Of a stretch of 64,000 nt of DNA, positions 22,050 through 34,814 are shown piece by piece. Positions within the stretch are counted from its first letter, which is position 1; each line of letters starts with the position of its first letter. The position numbers and the translations under genes were made by a program. The notes under the pieces are model-generated. The model saw only the letters and a program-made list of their open reading frames with translations. It made no database searches and was not told where the DNA came from. This DNA is from Heterodera schachtii (lineage: Eukaryota; Nematoda; Chromadorea; Rhabditida; Heteroderidae): assembly GCA_023374025.1 (NCBI GenBank), contig SIJG01000044.1, forward strand, positions 1,062,900 to 1,126,899. The letters run 5' to 3'.

Positions 22050-24600
22050 CCGGGAAAATTTTTTGAAATGAGTATACTTTGTTAAGAGAATTTTGTCCAA
22101 AATTGTCCAAATTTTGTGATTTTCGAGCCAATTTTTATGAAATTTGGAGTTTTGGGGAACCGGCGGTGCCAATAGGCGTCGCAGAAAAGTTTTTCGGAAT
22201 TTTTAGTGAATTTATTAAGAAAAGTGTTCAAAACTCAAAACTTCAAAAATTTTCAACCTTTGCCTCCTTGTTGTTGAATTAACTTTTAAATTTTTACAAC
22301 GCTCGGGATCCCCGTCTAAGTGACGGGGTCCGGGGGGCAAAATGTCGGGGGCCGGGGACCGCCGGGGGGCACATGTCTGGGGTGGGTCAGGGAATAGGTC
22401 GCAAACGTCTCGGGACGGGTCGGGAGGCTCCGGGTCGGGGATCAATCCAAACCTTTTTCACCTTGTTTTTTATTGGTGCCTACTTGAAAAATTTCGTGAT
22501 AAAAGTCCGGTCACCAATTTCATTAGAAAACATTGTTTTCACAATAAATAAATGTTTTATCAACTTTACTTTTTAAATACCAAACCAAAAAATGATCAAA
22601 TAAATGCACAAATTAAAATTACATAAACATATAGCAATAAATAAAAGAAATGGGCCTCGCCTTTTTAAAACCAACGCATTTAAAAATGGCGCGAGGTTTT
22701 ATCAATTTTTAATCATTTGTTTTGAGGTTTGTCTTCCCGGATCTGTAACTCATCGGGAAATGGTGACCCCAGAAAAATTCTTTCGGATTCATTCATTATA
22801 GACCGAGAGGAGTCGAATGACAATATTTATATAAAAATTCAATTACGTCAGTATTCTTCACTTTTACCAAGAAAACATATATTATTAAGGGGTTTTGAGG
22901 TTGCTGACAATAAAACATCCATTTTGACCAAACTCGAACCCCGAACCCTAATTATGAAGTCGAACCAACGCATGTTATGGGCCCTCAAAATCGTTAAAAC
23001 TATTTTTAAACCAACAATCAGAAAATGCTAAAAGAACGTCAAATATAAAAGATTGAATTTAGCTTAAAAACCGCCGCACACTCGACTACGGCGGCCATTA
23101 GGTGGGGCGAGACGGAGGGCGGAGGAAGCACGGTGGTTTTTTAGCGCAATAACCAAAATGACCTATTTGCACCAGTTTCACTGCGCCGCCAATTAAATAA
23201 TTATAAATTACGTTTGGTACTATAAGTTTTGAATCGGTTCAAAAACCGGTTTATACTTGTCGGTTTTTAGATGGCGCGGTTCGACTTCATACAATATTTT
23301 TTAGACTAGGCTCATCAAGAGCGTTCAAATGGTACCAAATTTGTCGGGATTCGATCGTTTAAAAAAGAGTTAGAGTGCGATTTTTCGAGCTTTGAACCGG
23401 TTCAAAAACCGGTTTTTTGGCATTTCCGCAACTCGTGACATATTTTTCCATGCTTAGCTCCTCGAGACAAATCGATTGGTATATCATTTGACCCCTTTTT
23501 TCACGGGGCGTTCACTACAGTTTATCCTTTAAAAATATCATCAAATTTTTGTAAACAGAAAATGACCGTTTAACGCCGCAAGAAGTGAGAGGGGTATATT
23601 TATATTTAATGCGATTTTTTCTTTTTTTACCACTTCAAAGGAGACTTAGAATTTTTTGCCAAAGAATCTATCAAATTGGTCACAAAAAAGGGCGGTTCAC
23701 ATTAACGCGAAATAAACATAATGCCAATTGTATTTGTAAATAAACAAAAGGTGAAAAGAGAAGAATTATTATTAAAGTAAAAAAAAAGAAAGGAAGTGAG
23801 AAAGAGAGAGAGAAATAGAGGGAGAGGAAGAGAGAGGAGTGCTGAGAAAGAGACAAACAAATTCGGACGCTATGCCTGGTCAGACACTTCCTGAACAAAC
23901 AAATTCGCGCCAACGCGCATATTTCTTCACTCATTGCATGCGAAGAAAGAAGTTAGAAAGAGGTTGGTGATTGTGCGGGGACAACGGACAAATCACAGCC
24001 TCTCTCTGAAGAAAAAATGTTTTCTAGAAGTCTTTTTTCTTCAGATTAAAAAAACATTTTTCGTTTTTAGTTTCATTCTGCTTTTCCATATTGGTGCCAC
24101 TACGGTACTTTTCTGTTTTTTAGACCCCCCCCCCCTATGTTCAAGGGGTTTTCGGGGTACTTTTGCGTTTTACCACCCCATAAAAAATTTTTAAAATTTT
24201 TTTAGGCATTTTTTCATGCTGATCACAAATCTGACATTTATTTTTAACCATGACGTGTTTTCAGTGATTTATTACGTGAAAAATTTAAAAATTAACAGTG
24301 CCGATACCTAGTGGTGCCCCTTCCCCTTTTTCGGAAAAAATTTCAAATTTTTTTTCTCGAAGTAAAGTCATATTAGGGATTTACAGGCTGGGAGAATCCG
24401 ATTCTTATGTCCATTTCGATCTAATTCGGACCTTGAACCCGAATTCGAGTAAAAAATCGAAACTTTTCAATTTTTCTAGTTTCGCACGGCCATGCCGATA
24501 CCGCGTTGCCGGAAATTTTCTGAAATTAGAAAAGATTGTTAACCCAATTTGGCACAGAAATAATTTTTTATTTTGTTCAGCTCAAATTTTGTCGATTTAA
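22050..24600. other. Long intergenic region, repeats only
   Basis: 22155-22185 is a degenerate GATA-loop hairpin. 22295-22445 is GC-rich (ggggtccggggggc), perhaps an old MITE end. 23220-23420 has gaaccggttcaaaaaccgg palindromes. 23780-23850 is a purine-rich gagaaagagag stretch. 24125-24135 is a C run. Open frames here lack splice context. The promoter of the gene at 24603 should be near the right edge. Confidence 0.4.
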
Positions 24601-24602
24601 AA

Positions 24603-27600
24603 ATGAGCAATTCGCTGAAACGAAAAATGGCGGACGGACAATCAGAGGAAAATGCTGGGCCAACCGAAACTGTTGGAGACCAACAGCAGCGGCAACAGAA
24701 GGTGGGCTGCTGGTGTTACATATAGAGGGGTGGAACGCGGCCGCGGTAACATTTTTTGCGCGATCCGCAACACGTGGCTATTTGAATCGGTGCTGGGACG
24801 TTAGTCAAAATGGGCATTTGTCAAAAAATCATCAAATGGAAACTTTTTGACCGAACATTTTCCATTAGATGGTCTTTTGGCTAATTTTTGACTAACCTAT
24901 AGCACCTTTGAATCCGCAACCGCGTGCATTTTTTTTCGCGCAATGCGAAAAAATCGTTTTATGAGAGATTCTGATATGTAGTCTGAGCGCTTTTTGGATA
25001 AAATCTGTTAGCAAAGTGCACTCAAAGCATCGAAGTTTTAATTCAAAGTTTTTGTCGTATGAAAATGTTTAAAAAACCTTAAAAATATTGATGTTTAAAA
25101 AATGGAAACCCTCGATAAATGCGCGACCCTTGGGACTTTTTTCCGCGGCATTTCTATCTGCGCCCCCGTGATGAGCCGAAGCGACAAAAATATGTGTTCG
25201 AATAATTAAATTTAATTATTATTTAAATATTATTTGCTAAATAATTAATCATAACTTAGCTTAAACTTAGTAAAATTTATTTATCTTGGTATTATAATGT
25301 AGCTCTACATATTCTCTACTATTTATATATTTTTTTAAAAATTAATAAAAATTTACAAAAAGTTGTGACCAAAAACTTCCAAAAAATTTAGACTCAACAA
25401 TTTTGACCTTAACTTTTCTGAAACTCAATAAAATTTTTTGAAATTTAGCTGAATAATAGAGTAATCTTTGGGCTATATAATTATATAAACATAATTAAAA
25501 TTGGTTGTTTTAGAAAAAAAGTTATGAAAGAATTAATAGGGTCATATTTTTATGGTCATCCAAAAAATTTAAGGTCGTTTAAGTGCATGAAAATTTAAGT
25601 ACGCTATTTGAATGTCCGGGCATTGTATTGTTCAACCCCTCAATTCTCGGAAATTTTTTTGTGGATCAAAAAGAGGTGAATACTATTTTTCTAACCGGTT
25701 TTATAGTGCGGAGCATGAATATGAGTATTATTTTACATTCTATAAATTTTTGAATTTTAAAATTTTGAAAATTTTTCATTTTGGCCCTCGGGAATTTGGG
25801 CTATTACCTATTTGAAAATTCATAACTCATTTTAAAGTGGGTCAATTTAATTACAATAATGCTTTAAAAATAGAGAAAAATAAGGAGAATTTTATGAATT
25901 TTATTTGAAATTTCTATCCTCAAAATAAAAATAAAAAATTCTAGAAATTATGGAAAAATTCGAATTTTCAGACAAAAAATCAGAACTCGGTTCTTACAGG
26001 GTGTTTTCGAAAATTAATATACTCAAAAAACCCGCAATTTTTGCTCTATAGAATTGTATTTATTTCATATTTCTACTATTTTTTGAAATGATTAGAAAAA
26101 TAAAATTGATTTGGGAATTGGGACCAAAGGGGGGGGGGGGACCACATGGTTTTGAGTGGAAAAATTTTTTCACCCAAACTTACCTGAAAAATACTTTTTA
26201 GATAGCGTACTTACGGTAATTCACTCCACGCTTGATATGAAAAGATAGCCCAAAGATTACTCTATTATTCTGCTAAATTTCAAAAAATTTTATTGAGTTT
26301 CAGAAAAGTTGAGGTCAAAATTGTTGAGTCTAAATTTTTTGGAAGTTTTTGGTCACAACTTTTTGTAAATTTTTACTAATTTTTTCAAAAATACATAAGT
26401 AGTAGAGAATATGTAGAGCTACATTATAATACCAATATAAATAAATTTTACTAAGTTTAAGCTAAGTTATTATTAATTATTTAGCAAATAATATTTAAAT
26501 AATAATTAAATTTAATTATTAGAACACATATTTTTGTCGCTTCGCCCACACCCATATTTTTGTCGCTTCGTCATAGCACCCTGCGCCCCACCTCTTACTT
26601 ATAGAAATGGTGTTACAGTATGCTAGCTTTTCAAGGTTTTAAACCGTATTCTCTAAATACAACCCCCTCCTACCAAAAAAATAAGACATTATTTCTTCGC
26701 ATATTGGAGTGAATCAGTAGTCATAGAATGGTTGTCATACTGAAGATTAGTTTAGGTCACACTTCGTTAATTCATCCAAAAAATTACAAAAAATTCTTAG
26801 GAATTTCGTGAGAAAATTGTCAAGATGGAAACGGAGCTGAAGGAGGCGAATCAATTGTGCAAGATAAAGGATCTCGAGAACGTACGTTGTTTTTAATGAT
26901 ACGTATTATTTTATTATTCAGCTTTTTCAAAATTTTTCAGAGGGCGCTTCAGTCCGAATTGGAAAAACAAAATCTGATGGTTGAACACAACGCGTTGAAA
27001 GCTAAATTTGAAATAATCGAAAAGGAAAAAGAGAAACAAAAAGAGGAGGGTAGATACGGTAGTTAATTATAAAAATAATAATAATTTGAATCATTAATTA
27101 ATAAAAATCCAATTAAAAAGATTTTGCTGAGTTTAAGCATCCGTTGACCAGTTCATAAAATTGCAAAATGATCTTTCCGGATTCATTTCCGGACTCATCC
27201 ATGAATTGGATGTGAAAGAACAACAGCAGCAGGAAGAGAAGGGCAAATATGGTAAAAAATGAATTGGAACACAAATTTATGGAAAATTTTCAATGTTACT
27301 GTATTCCCGAATATTGGGACCATCCATGGGTGGCGACTGTCCCGTGAACTTACAAAAGGCGACGATTTTTTGTTTTAATTAGCATTTTAAGTTTCGTTCG
27401 ACCAAATGAAGCCAATTTTGGACAGAATCAATGAGTTGGAGAAGCAGCAAAAAGAACAGTCAAAAGGCGAGGATAAATTAAAAAAACAAAATTTGTTAAT
27501 TTTAAATATTTCCATTAAAAATCGGACAAACGAAGGGATATTTTACTTTTAATTAATTTTTCACAGTTTCTGTCGATCAATTCAATGCAATTATCGACGA

Positions 27601-28762
27601 AGTGAAGAAACAGCAGCAAAAGGTTGAATACTTGTGAAGCGAAAAAAATAAAAAATTATTATAAGGTATTTAACAATTTTTAAGTTGGAAAAACTCCAAG
27701 TGAAAACGGACTCCAATTTGGCCAATGCCATCCAAACAAAAGTTGCCGCCTTAGAGACACTGCAAAAGAAAATGGAAAATTTCATTGGACTTATGAATGA
27801 TCAATCAGAAATTGGTAAAATAAATTTGGAAAAAATAATAAAATTAAAATAAATCATTGCTCAGTTTCGGCCGATCATTTGAAGCAAATTTTGGAAAGAA
27901 TAAGCGAATTGGAGAAAAATCAACAGCAGCAGCAGGACGAGCAAGGGACTTCATCAACCATAAATAGTGGGGAATTAAGAAATGGCCGACATTTGCGGCG
28001 TTATTGTAATTTTTTAAGGCGACCGTAACCCATCAAATGTTTGCTGTTGGGATGTCAATGCGTGTAACAATGACCTCGAAATCACCGGTGAAAAATGTCT
28101 GTCGGTCCGTTACAAAGAATATGGAAATGGTAATTTTATTAAAATGAATTTTAATAATTTAATTTCATTAAAGGTTGCCGTTCCGTCTTCGCAAAACATT
28201 CGTTTCCTCTGAACAATGATTGCTCCGGCATTTTTTACTATGAAATTTCAGTCAAAAAAATGAAGGGGTTGGAGCATTTAACCTTTTTAATTTACTTAGT
28301 TTTATAAGATAATTAATTTAATTAAATGTTTTTCAGTGGTTTTAACTTTGGATTCACAAACAAACATTCTCCTCAAATGTTGGACGAAAGAATTTATCGA
28401 ATGGGCTCTTTTGCATATTCGAGTAATGGCAATTTTTGCATTAACGGGCATTGGAAAAGTCCAAATCCGGAGCAAACTTTTGGTGTTGGTGATGTTGTCG
28501 GCTGCGGTGTTAATTTGGCCACTCGACAGATAATTTTCACCAAAAATGGACACCGTTTGGGTTTGTAGAAATTAATTTTAAACTAATTAATTTTAAGACT
28601 TTTACCACAAAATTGGCTAATTATTTTTCAGATACGACCAATTATTCCATTTCGCAGTCTTCTGCTGATTCTCCATTGTTTCCGATCGTTTCTTTGTATT
28701 TCTTTGGTGACCAAATTGAGGCGAATTTTGAGCCGAGTTTTAAATTCGAAACTGACATTTAA
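24603..28762 (+). CDS. Complete SPRY-domain (SPRYSEC/RanBPM-like) protein with long coiled coil
   Basis: Twelve exons with fully consistent phases: 24603-24701, 26801-26881, 26941-27058, 27138-27251, 27392-27466, 27567-27622, 27685-27814, 27865-27966, 28019-28129, 28174-28267, 28337-28560, 28632-28762; 444 residues. It starts MSNSLKRKMADGQSEEN without a signal peptide. Exons 2-8 encode about 225 residues of charged, Gln-rich coiled coil; most exon pieces open with a (V/A)S.DQF-like motif, so the exon was multiplied. The C-terminal SPRY domain carries CCWDVNACNNDLE, GDVVGCGVNLATRQ and IIFTKNG. Exon 27392-27466 ends at a GC donor (gcgagg). Intron 1 (2.1 kb) holds the foldback element 25167-26580. 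A cytoplasmic adaptor role is possible; effector status is not shown by the sequence. Confidence 0.85.
25167..26580. mobile_element. Foldback element, GGTGCT..CGAA end family (copy 2), 1.4 kb
   Basis: Perfect 9-bp flanking repeat ctgcgcccc (25158-25166, 26581-26589). Ends are CGTGATGAGCCGAAG and, inverted, GGTGCTATGACGAAG. Arms of about 300 bp (about 25186-25481 and 26247-26545) are nearly identical inverted copies. Near the right end the unit cgaagcgacaaaaatatg is doubled, joined by gggtgtgggcgaa. The centre has no clear ORF. Lies in intron 1 of the SPRY gene. Confidence 0.88.
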
Positions 28763-29660
28763 ATTCCAAAAATTATGATGTTTTCCGATCATTTATTCGT
28801 TTTTGTTTCTTTGCATTTATTACATGCATTTTCTTATAAAATCTATTTGTTCGTTGCTGCATCTTATCCGATATGGAAGAAAAATCTAAAAAATGGCCAA
28901 ATATGGATTAAAAAAGGCTTTAATCCAAAAAGTGCCTAAATTGTGTAAATATTCAAAATGACTTTAGCCAAAACAAAATAAAAAGCAATATTCGAATTTA
29001 AATTTAAACTTTTTTTTAGCGTCTTCATTGGACTGAAGAAATTTTGAATTTCAACTTATTATGGATGCACTTTGTCCCATTTCTCCTATTATATTGATGC
29101 CTTTTTACATTTTCTTTTCCCATTACAATTACTTATATTTATTTCATTTTTATTTTATATTGAAATATTTTTCAAAAACTAATTAATAAAAAGTCACGCG
29201 AAATTTTTTTACTCACATTAATTATAAAAATGAAATTAAGCGTAAAAGAATTTGCATCCAGCATTAAAATTGCTGCTCGATATATAGTCTAGGTCTCGAC
29301 TCAAGGAGATTTTTTTCACGCTCTTTTCTTGGTCACGGTTCTAAGATTCTCAGTCAAAGTCTCGATGCTCAAACCTTGTTCATCCCTAAACCAAAATTTT
29401 GAATCAATTTTTTTATTCTGACAATTAGCATATTGTTCAAAAAAGTGAATTAATTCAACGAAGGTGTAAATTCTTTTTCTTTTCTCGCATTTTTTTGCCA
29501 TTTCAGAATAATTTATTGAGAGAGAAAAACAAAACAAAAAAAAATGTGTCGAGAATTTCTACGCTTATTCGGGCCAATTAATGTAACAATTATTCGCAAC
29601 CGCATCAAAAAGCTTTTAAAATAATTTTCACCATAAATAATTCTATTTGCTATAATTTGC
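28763..29660. other. Intergenic between SPRY gene and trehalase
   Basis: AT-rich. 29285-29390 contains a gtctcgactc stretch related to the repeat at 3597-3740. No gene seen. Promoter of the trehalase gene expected near 29640. Confidence 0.4.
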
Positions 29661-30461
29661 CAAAATGACAAATTTTGCCCTTTTACCTCCCAATTTTATG
29701 TCCATTTTCATTGCCATCACACTTTTCTCATCACTGTTTTCTACCGTGTTCTGCGCCATTCAATACCTGAAAAAGCAATATGGTGACAATCAGATGAAAA
29801 TAGTAGGATGGGGTAAAATGAAATGTTCATTGGATGAGATTGATTTGGCCACACTCGGATTGGAACGTTCGTGTGAAGAATGGCCAGATTTATGTGAGGA
29901 ATTAAAAATATATAATAGATATAATTAGCGCAAATTGTGTCCGAGTTTTCAGCTACCAATTTCTGTGATGGTAAAATACTTGAGGTAAGTTTTAAAGTAA
30001 ATTATTGCTTTAAAATATTACAGGTCATCAAAACATACATGATATACTTAAATTAAATACAAAAACTTTAAAATTTATTAGAAAAAATTTCTTTTAAAAC
30101 TATTTTCATGCGTAGACAAATCTTGCAAAATAATTTTGCAACAAAAAAGGATCCCTCCCCTTTTTGTTTTTTAATAAAATACAAAACCGGCCTATTTTTA
30201 AATAGAGTCAATGGTTTTCAGTGGAGCACAATTTAAAATGGTTTTAAGGCTGTGAATTATTGGGGCGAGCGAATGCTTTTCATGCGCGACTCAAAACATT
30301 TTGTGGACCGTCCTCTGCTGAAAGATGCAAAAACAGTGGTGAAAGAATTCAAAACAAATTTTAATGTGACGGAATGGAAGAAATTTGCGGTCAGCAAAAT
30401 GAGCGAAGCGCAAGTGGACAAATTGGCAAATCTTGTTCAACAAAATTTTGGGATGGCTGAC

Positions 30462-30597
30462 GGCGCATTAATCCCGTAAAATCTCAAATTATAATATTTA
30501 AAATATATTTAATAAAATATTTGGCATTAGGCGCATTAATCCCGTAAAATTTCAAATTTTAATATTTAAAATATATTTAATAAAATATTTGGCATTA
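30462..30597 (+). repeat. 68-bp tandem duplication covering a trehalase splice donor
   Basis: Units 30462-30529 and 30530-30597 are near-identical. Each holds ggcgcattaatcccgtaaaa, the end of trehalase exon 3 with its GT donor, so two donors exist; the first keeps the frame with exon 4. Confidence 0.9.
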
Positions 30598-30712
30598 TTT
30601 TAAAAACATATGTAATGTACAAATTAAGTCATGTGCCGGAAGATTGGAACGAAAAGCCAGAGAACTTTAAGCAAATCAAAGACAAAAATTTACAGCAATG
30701 GGCAATTGAATT

Positions 30713-31684
30713 CGTGGTGAGTCGAAGTGCAAAAAGTGCGAATGTGGCGAAGTGCAAAAAGTGCGAATGTGGGCGAAGTGCAAAAAGTGCGAATGTGGGC
30801 GAAGTGCAAAAAGTGCGAATGAGTGGTGATCAAAGGGGGCGGGCCATTTCAGTACCGAAGATTTATTCTAATGATTAATTATTATTTAAATTTATAAATG
30901 AATAATAAGCTAATAATAATAAATATATTTGGCTCTATTTCAGTTTACACGACCACAAAAAATTGACATGACAATATAATAATTTGACAGATTTAAGGCA
31001 CCCTGACTTTTTCAAGAAGCATCCAAATTAAACATTCTTGGTACCATTTGATAGCCTAAAGTGTCCCATTATTTGTCTTTAATATTCAAAAAATTTCGTT
31101 AAGTTTCAAAGAAGTTGTGGTCAAAAAAGTTTACCAAATAAATTTATGAAATTACAAGCCACAACTTTTTTGAAACATAATGAAATTTTTTGAAATTCTA
31201 CAGGTAAATAGAGGACACTTAGAGCTATCAAAAGATACTAAGATTGTTTAATTTGGATGCTTCAACAAAAAGTTATGGCACTGATCAAAACTTGATCATT
31301 TTTATGGTGAGCAAATATTCAACCAAGTATAAGTCCCGGTCACTAGGAAGGAGTGATCTGATCAAGTTGGTGTAAAAGACTTTTTTGATCAGCACCAAAA
31401 GTTATGCAAGCATGAATTATTTCAAGTTTTTAAATGAATAATAAGATAGTTTTTCAGGCTTTAGTCAAGAGTTTTTTTTGGGGCACTGTATTTCTCTCAC
31501 ACAAAAATGCAATTTGTTTGGGAAATATTAAATATAAATCGAAATTATAATTATAGCCAGCAAATATAATTAATAGATTAAAATAGTTATATTATTAATT
31601 AATTAAAATCATTATTCGGTACTGAAATGACCCGCCCCCTTTGATCACCACTCATTCGCACTTTTTGCACTTCGACACAGCACC
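30713..31684. mobile_element. Foldback element, GGTGCT..CGAA end family (copy 3), inside a trehalase exon
   Basis: Flanked by attgaatt at 30705-30712 and 31685-31692. Ends are CGTGGTGAGTCGAAG and, inverted, GGTGCTGTGTCGAAG. The left arm carries four units of cgaagtgcaaaaagtgcg joined by aatgtggg; the right arm carries one. An internal palindrome at about 31010-31270 belongs to the TATCATTYGA family. No ORF. Host codons on either side (..WAI E / LNKIW..) become continuous when one target copy and the element are ignored, which shows the insertion point exactly. Confidence 0.9.
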
Positions 31685-33803
31685 ATTGAATTGAACAAAA
31701 TTTGGAAGGAAATGAGCAAAACAATGCCAAAAGACGTAAAACTTTCTGAGCCTTTATAATTTCACATAATTTTTTTCGATTATGGATTTCCATAATTTTT
31801 TTATAGCATATTTCGGACTAAAAACCAAAAAAAAATTTTTATTTGATTTGAAGCTTTTAGGGTATATTTTTATTTATTGTTTTCCATAATTTTTTTTAAA
31901 TATTACCTAATTGAGACATTAAATATTCAATTTATATTATTTATTTCTTGAATTAAAATTTCGAAAATTTAACTCGCTTTTTTGTATTTGCCATATAAAT
32001 CGTTCTATACTTATTATAAAAACTTAGTCACCAACATTTTTTTTAAAACTCTAGTCATTCCTGACAAATTTGGTCTGGAAAATTTTGTGCCGATCCACTG
32101 CCATTTTTCCTGTTCCCGAGGGTTTCGGGGATAAGCCAAAAATATCAGATAAATTATTTCCAAAATTTAAGATGAACGGGAAAGAAAACCAAAAGCATTC
32201 GTTGATTTATATGACGAACCCTTTTTTCGTCTCTGGTGGACGATTTCGCGAGTTTCGCTATTGGGACACATATTGGATCGCTCGAGGACTGATCGCGTCA
32301 GGTGAAAGTGTTCTGATCAGACAAATTTCAACAATCTTGTTAATAGACTTCCATAAATTAGGTTGAAATATATTTTTTTGAAATTTAGTCAGATTTTGTA
32401 GTTTTTTTTCACCTTTTTCCATATATTTGTTGCGTTTTTAGCAAAACTAATCTTAATTTATTAAATTAAACATTTCATTCAAATTTTATGAATGACAAAA
32501 TCTGTGAAGAATATGTGCAAGAATTTTGCGGAAATGGTCAACCGATTTGGCTTTGTGCCCGCCGGCGGACGCATTTATTATAATAAACGGTCGCAGCCGC
32601 CATTTCTCACCCCTGTAGGGCTAGTTTTTAAAAAAATTTACTGAAATCTTAAATTTTCAGTTTGGTCTATGAATACTTTGGTGCAACTGGTGATATTGGA
32701 TTTCTTAGGGAAATAATGCCAATGCTTGAAAAGGTGTCCTTTCATTTGACGTATCTCAAAATTAATTAACTGAATTAATTAATAAAAATTTAAAATTAAA
32801 TTATTTTTTATTTTTCAATTTACAAAAAAAAAAGAAAAATTGAATTATCAAAGTTATATTAAACAAATAAGATAACAATTGTTAATGTTTTGGGGTTTAT
32901 GTTTTACTTAATCCACTTCTCCAAAGAATTTTTGATGAGCAGCGATTAAAAATTAAAAAAAAGTTTTTTCAAACAATTTTTTTTCTGCGAAATAGCACGA
33001 GAACGATGTAACATGACTTTATTTAAAAAAATTCCTATACCTTTGCTTAAAAGCAACCAAATTTTTAATTCTTGATATTTCGGTAGCCCTTTCTATTAGT
33101 TTTTTTTTGAAATTTGCAGATTAACAGAGAACAGTTAGGGCTATTGAATGAGATACAAAAATTAAAATATTGTTACACTTTAGCAAAGTTATGAAAAACA
33201 TTTGTCATAAATTTATATTTAATAGTTATTTGAGTAACGGACCCAGCACTCACGAGAACTTGAATTTAATTAATAAAAATACCAAAAACACTAAATTAAT
33301 TATAATCAAATCTAATTTGATCAAATCATATTTTTAAGGAACTAATATTTTGGCAAACAAAGCGATCGGTTAAAGTAGAAGTTAAGGGAACAATGAAAAT
33401 GTTCTATCAATACAGAGTGGATACAAAAGTTTGAAGCCTAAACAATGAAAATTTATAATTTTTACAAAAAATTTAAAGTTACCACGCCCTGAGGCATTTT
33501 GCCAAGACGTGGACCTTGTCAAAACATTGCTGATCCGATGGAAAAGGCGAAGATTTGGCACGAAATTGCGTCCACATCCGAATCAGGATGGGATTTCAGT
33601 TGTGAGTAGGAAAATGGATATTTCAACATATTTTACACGTTTTTTGAAGAACTGTTACGATATAATTTATCAGCCATTTTAAGACAAAAACCTACGTTTT
33701 GAAGTGAAGCCAATTTTAAACCAAAATTAACTAAAAAAAAACTAGCAAAATGATGAATTCTGATTAATGATAAATAAATCGTAAAATATGCAGCAGCTAT
33801 GAC

Positions 33804-34436
33804 TAGAGACCGACTAAAAAGGCACCAAAAATCGCGAAAAAGGCACTATAAAAGGCACGAAAAAATTGAAAAAAAGGCATGAAAAGGCACGAAAATCCCG
33901 AAAAAGGCATGAAAAAAGGCATTTAAAATTTTTTATTAAGGATTTTTATGGAGAAAAACACGTAAAACTTAACGAAAAAACTTAATTTTGGTCTTTTAAA
34001 TGATTATTAAATGTTTTATATGTTTTTCGAATAAGAAAATTTTCAAACTTAAAATTTTTTATCAAGAAAAAAAAAATTTTGGTGATCAATTTTTGAGAAA
34101 AGTTTTTAATTCTTAGGGGTGTATTTTCTGAAAAATTTTTTCGATTCTTAGGGGTGTATTTTCTGAAAAATTTTCAAATCATTTCTTAGGGGTGTATTTT
34201 CACGATTTTATTGCAATTTTTATGAAATTTTTCGGAAAAAACACCAAAAAAGGCACCAAAACGGCAAAATGCCAAAAAAGGCATTTAAGGCACGAAAATC
34301 CCGAAAAAGGCAAAAAAAGGCATAATAAAAGTCAACGTAGGAGCCTCAAACCAAGTTGAAAATGCGTTATTTATGCTTAATATATCGGAACTAGTGCGCA
34401 GAAAAAAAAGGCATATGCCTCAAAAGTCGGTCTCTA
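33804..34436. mobile_element. hAT-like MITE with aaaaaggcac subterminal repeats
   Basis: Perfect 8-bp target duplication gctatgac (33796-33803 and 34437-34444). Ends TAGAGACCGACT / agtcggtctcta. Subterminal regions carry many aaaaggca(c) motifs. No ORF. Lies in a trehalase intron. Confidence 0.9.
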
Positions 34437-34625
34437 GCTATGACTTAAGAAAATTTTAACTTTCGTAATCGAAATTCCAAAAAAAAATTAAAATTTTAAT
34501 GCGTTGAATTCAAATTATTTGTCAACCTAAAGAAACATTTAGCCCGAAAACTTGGAGCTTATAGAGAAATTTGTTACAAGAATAGTTAAAATTATCCAAA
34601 ATAATAATAAAATAAGGAAAAAAAT

Positions 34626-34814
34626 TAGGGTAGATCGGGACCAGGGCCTAAACACGGATAACTGAATACAACTGAGTACTGAAGTCCCGGTTTCGACCGG
34701 GAACGGGAAATTCCCGGGTTTTTCCTGGTTTTTCCAGCCAAAAAGTCCCGGTTTTTCAATCCGAAAAGTCCCGGTCCCGGTTTTTCACAAAATTCCCGGT
34801 CCCGACATACCCTA
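34626..34814. mobile_element. Short hAT-like MITE with cccggt subterminal motifs
   Basis: 189 bp, ends TAGGGTAGATCGGGAC and inverted tagggtatgtcgggac. Flanks are A-rich (aaaaaaat / aaaaaata), so the 8-bp duplication is imperfect. Related to 6441-6624. In a trehalase intron. Confidence 0.75.

Noticed and set aside
23680..24194. Frames around the gagagaaag tract and C run
   Set aside because: Low-complexity purine/pyrimidine translation, no exon context.
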